Shown piece by piece: positions 61,782-64,000 of a stretch of 64,000 bases of DNA. The stretch is from Burkholderia anthina (GTDB lineage Bacteria > Pseudomonadota > Gammaproteobacteria > Burkholderiales > Burkholderiaceae): NCBI RefSeq assembly GCF_902498995.1, contig NZ_CABVLY010000012.1:62001-126000 (forward strand), written 5' to 3'. A program made the position numbers and the translations under genes. The notes beneath the pieces are model-generated. The model saw only the letters and a list, made by a program, of their open reading frames with translations, did no database searches and was not told the DNA's origin. Numbering within the stretch: position 1 is the first letter of the stretch; each line of letters opens with the position of its first letter.

Positions 61782-63404
61782 ATGGATCAGCCTTTTTCAG
61801 CCGCTTCGACGCAGTCGGCACGCCGGCGTGCGTGGGTGCTGGCCGCCGTCTGCATGGCCGCCGTTGCGCTGCCGCTGTCGTTTTCGGGCGGGGCGGTCGC
61901 GACGCCCGCGATCGGCCGCGACCTGCATGGCGGCCCGGTTGCGATGAACTGGATCACCAACGCATTCATGCTCGCGTTCGGCAGCTTCCTGATGGCGGCA
62001 GGCGCGCTCGCCGACCAGTTCGGCCGCAAGCGCGTGTTCGCGATCGGCGTCGGCGGCTTCACGCTGATGTCGGTTGCGCTCGCGTTCGCGCCGTCGATGC
62101 GCGCGGTCGATTGGCTGCGTGCCGCGCAAGGGCTTGCGGCGGCCGCGGCGCTCGCGGGCGGCACGGCGGCGCTTGCGCAGGAGTTCGACGGCGCGGCGCG
62201 CACGCGTGCGTTCAGCCTGCTCGGTACGACGTTCGGGATCGGGCTCGCGTTCGGGCCCGTGCTCGCCGGCTGCCTGATCGCGCACTACGGCTGGCGCGCG
62301 ATCTTCGTCACGAGCGCGGTGGCCGGCGTGCTGTCGCTCGGCGTCGGGCTGCCGCGCATGCACGAGTCGCGCGATCCGCATGCGACGGGGCTCGACTGGC
62401 CCGGCACGGCCGCGTTCACCGCCGCGCTGACGTCGTTCACGTTCGGCGTGATCGAGGCGCCCGCGCGCGGCTGGGCGGATCCGCTCGTCGTCGCGCTGCT
62501 GGCGGGCGCGGCGCTCGGTGCGGCGGCGTTCGTCGCGATCGAGACGCGCGTGGCGCGGCCGATGCTCGACCTGTCGCTGTTTCGCATTGCCCGCTTCGTC
62601 GGCGTGCAGGTGCTGCCGGTGTCGACCTGCTGCTGCTACATCGTGCTGCTGGTCGTGCTGCCGCTGCGCTTCATCGGCATCGACGGCTTCAGCGAAATCG
62701 ACGCGGGCTGGCTGATGCTCGCGATTTCCGCGCCGATGCTGATCGTCCCGCTCGTCGCGGCGACGCTCACGCGCTGGCTGTCGCCCGGCGTGATCTCCGG
62801 GATCGGGCTGCTGATCGCGGCCGCGGGGCTCGTGTGGCTGGGCATCGCGCTGCGCGGCGGCGCGGGGCCGGCGGCGATCGCTCCGATGCTCGCGATCGGC
62901 GTCGGGGCCGGCATGCCGTGGGGGCTGATGGACGGGTTGTCGGTCAGCGTCGTGCCGAAGGCGCGCGCGGGGATGGCGACCGGGATTTTCAGCACGACGC
63001 GCGTGGCCGGCGAAGGGATCGCGCTCGCGATCGTCGGGGCGGTGCTGGCGGCGCTCGCGCATGCCGATTTATCGCCGGCGACAGGCGGTACGTCAGACGC
63101 GTCCGGCGCGACGCTGCGGGCGGCCGCGCGGCTCGCGACCGGCGATCTCGCCGGCGCGGCGGCCGTGTTGCCGGGTGTCGGCCGTGCGGCGCTGCTCGCG
63201 AGTTATACGCATGCGTTCGATCGGCTGCTGCTCGGCCTGGCGGTCGTGACGGTGCTGTGTGCGGGCGTGGTGTTCGCGTTTCTCGGCGCGCGGCCGGCGG
63301 AAGCCGATGCTGACGCGCAGGAGGATGCAGATGAGCCTCCGCATGCCGAAACGCTGGCGCATCGCCGGACCGAACCGGATTGCGTGGAGACGAGCGGGCG
63401 GTGA
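61782..63404 (+). CDS. MFS exporter, DHA2 (EmrB/QacA) type
   Basis: A 540-residue transporter with about 14 hydrophobic segments. The N-terminal motif NWITNAFMLAFGSFLMAAGALADQFGRKRVF contains, in two parts, the DHA2 motif A (ADQFGRKR). Members export drugs, dyes or toxic organic compounds by proton antiport. GAGGAG at 61771-61776 is better placed for the ATG at 61782 than for the one at 61779. The C-terminal tail is acidic and hydrophilic. It is divergent from the LysR gene. Confidence 0.88.
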   Translation: MDQPFSAASTQSARRRAWVLAAVCMAAVALPLSFSGGAVATPAIGRDLHGGPVAMNWITNAFMLAFGSFLMAAGALADQFGRKRVFAIGVGGFTLMSVALAFAPSMRAVDWLRAAQGLAAAAALAGGTAALAQEFDGAARTRAFSLLGTTFGIGLAFGPVLAGCLIAHYGWRAIFVTSAVAGVLSLGVGLPRMHESRDPHATGLDWPGTAAFTAALTSFTFGVIEAPARGWADPLVVALLAGAALGAAAFVAIETRVARPMLDLSLFRIARFVGVQVLPVSTCCCYIVLLVVLPLRFIGIDGFSEIDAGWLMLAISAPMLIVPLVAATLTRWLSPGVISGIGLLIAAAGLVWLGIALRGGAGPAAIAPMLAIGVGAGMPWGLMDGLSVSVVPKARAGMATGIFSTTRVAGEGIALAIVGAVLAALAHADLSPATGGTSDASGATLRAAARLATGDLAGAAAVLPGVGRAALLASYTHAFDRLLLGLAVVTVLCAGVVFAFLGARPAEADADAQEDADEPPHAETLAHRRTEPDCVETSGR

Positions 63405-63641
63405 GGGGGGCTGTTGGGCGTTGGCGTGACGGTAATGGCGTGCGGGGCGTTCGTGCATTTCGTCTTCACCGCAACCGCGCACCGACGATCCGCTTCCGGT
63501 GCGAATCATCCTCGAGCCCTCGAGCGCTGCGTTGCGCCGCCGTCCCGATGATCGAACCGACGCATCACGTCGATACGCGCCGCGGCAACGCAGTGTCAGC
63601 GGCCTTGTTTCGACAGCGGCGAAGTGCGGGAACGCCGCGCG

Positions 63642-64000
63642 TCACGCCAGCACGAGCGGCGGCAGTGCTTCATCAGCCCGCGCGTGCGCCCGCTCGACGT
63701 CAACGACCACGTAACGCAGCGCATCGGGCCACAGATGCGCACGGCTTCCCGCATCCTCGTCGATCGTCGCGCGTCCCTGCACGAGCCACGTCGTCTGCCC
63801 GACGAAATCCACGAACAGCAGCGCGATTGCCGGATTCACGAGCAGGTTGCCGATCGTGTTGAACAGGTTGTTGCCTGCGAAATCGGGCAGCACCAGCGTG
63901 CGGCGATCGGGCAGGTCGACGAGCGGGCAGAGCGAACCGTCCGCGCGCGGCTGCCGGCCGCGGTACGAACAGTCGCTGTCGCCCGCCGTATTGGCGGTCG
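63642..64000 (-). CDS. Pyridoxamine-phosphate-oxidase-like flavin-nucleotide-binding protein (5' end outside window)
   Basis: The visible 119 C-terminal residues include LPDFAGNNLFNTIGNLLVNP, then AIALLFVDF and TTWLVQGRA, the split-barrel FMN-binding pattern of the PNPOx-like superfamily. The frame remains open to the right edge, so the start lies beyond it. Such proteins bind flavin and often act on xenobiotics or haem. The 237-base gap before it, after the MFS gene, shows nothing. Confidence 0.85.
   Translation of the reverse strand, partial: TANTAGDSDCSYRGRQPRADGSLCPLVDLPDRRTLVLPDFAGNNLFNTIGNLLVNPAIALLFVDFVGQTTWLVQGRATIDEDAGSRAHLWPDALRYVVVDVERAHARADEALPPLVLA

Overview
The window is about 66% GC with dense, strongly GC3-biased genes. 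Its gene set and order (mnmG-rsmG-parA-parB, then an atpIBEFHAGDC operon, hemE, priA, putA) point to the primary chromosome of a Burkholderia species, most likely of the B. cepacia complex, in the part of the replicon that carries the partition locus. This assignment rests on gene content and remembered protein sequences; no database was consulted. dnaA, rRNA, tRNA, CRISPR arrays and insertion sequences are not visible.

Layout. 1-5.3 kb: phenylalanine hydroxylase (phhA, running off the left edge) divergent from an Lrp/AsnC regulator, a CYTH-domain protein, a LysR regulator, a row of four tandem RNA-like hairpins and a GMC oxidoreductase. 5.3-16.5 kb: two branched-chain-amino-acid-type (Liv/HAAT) ABC transport operons. 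The first is ATPase-ATPase-binding protein-permease-permease and has an arginine in place of the Walker A lysine of its LivF-type ATPase. The second is binding protein-permease-fused permease/ATPase-ATPase. They are separated by a 1.1 kb gap that may hold a small RNA. 16.4-22.5 kb: a perfect parS, mnmG (with a second parS inside it), rsmG, parA, parB and an ArsB/NhaD-like transporter. 22.5-30.7 kb: the complete F1Fo ATP synthase operon with a clear sigma70-type promoter, a U-rich leader before atpE, an unusual hairpin pair before atpC and a UUCG terminator at the end.

30.9-43.8 kb: an acyl-CoA synthetase, an enigmatic structured intergenic region, a periplasmic PheC-type cyclohexadienyl dehydratase, hemE, priA, the trifunctional PutA with an array of GTTGCA operator sites before it, and an orphan Liv-type binding protein. 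43.8-50.3 kb: an acyl-CoA ligase and an AidB-like acyl-CoA dehydrogenase divergent from a TetR regulator, an aminotransferase and a polar amino-acid binding protein. 50.3-55 kb: a PadR regulator, then a heavy-metal resistance unit in which cadR is divergent from a P-type ATPase with an exceptionally His-rich N-terminus, followed by a small Gly/His-rich double zinc-ribbon protein, and a GyrI-like protein. 55-64 kb: a CmpX-like membrane protein, the eat-eutB-eutC ethanolamine catabolic operon, a LysR regulator divergent from a DHA2-type MFS exporter, and a truncated flavin-nucleotide-binding protein at the right edge.

Much of the window is metabolic housekeeping with several amino-acid uptake and degradation modules (Phe, Pro, branched-chain-type substrates, ethanolamine). 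The observations most worth a second look are the tandem hairpin array before the GMC oxidoreductase, the Walker A substitution, the parS sites that double as a terminator-like element and as mnmG codons, the PutA operator array, the atpD-atpC hairpins, the structured 32.7-33.0 kb region, and the zinc-ribbon partner of the cadmium ATPase.
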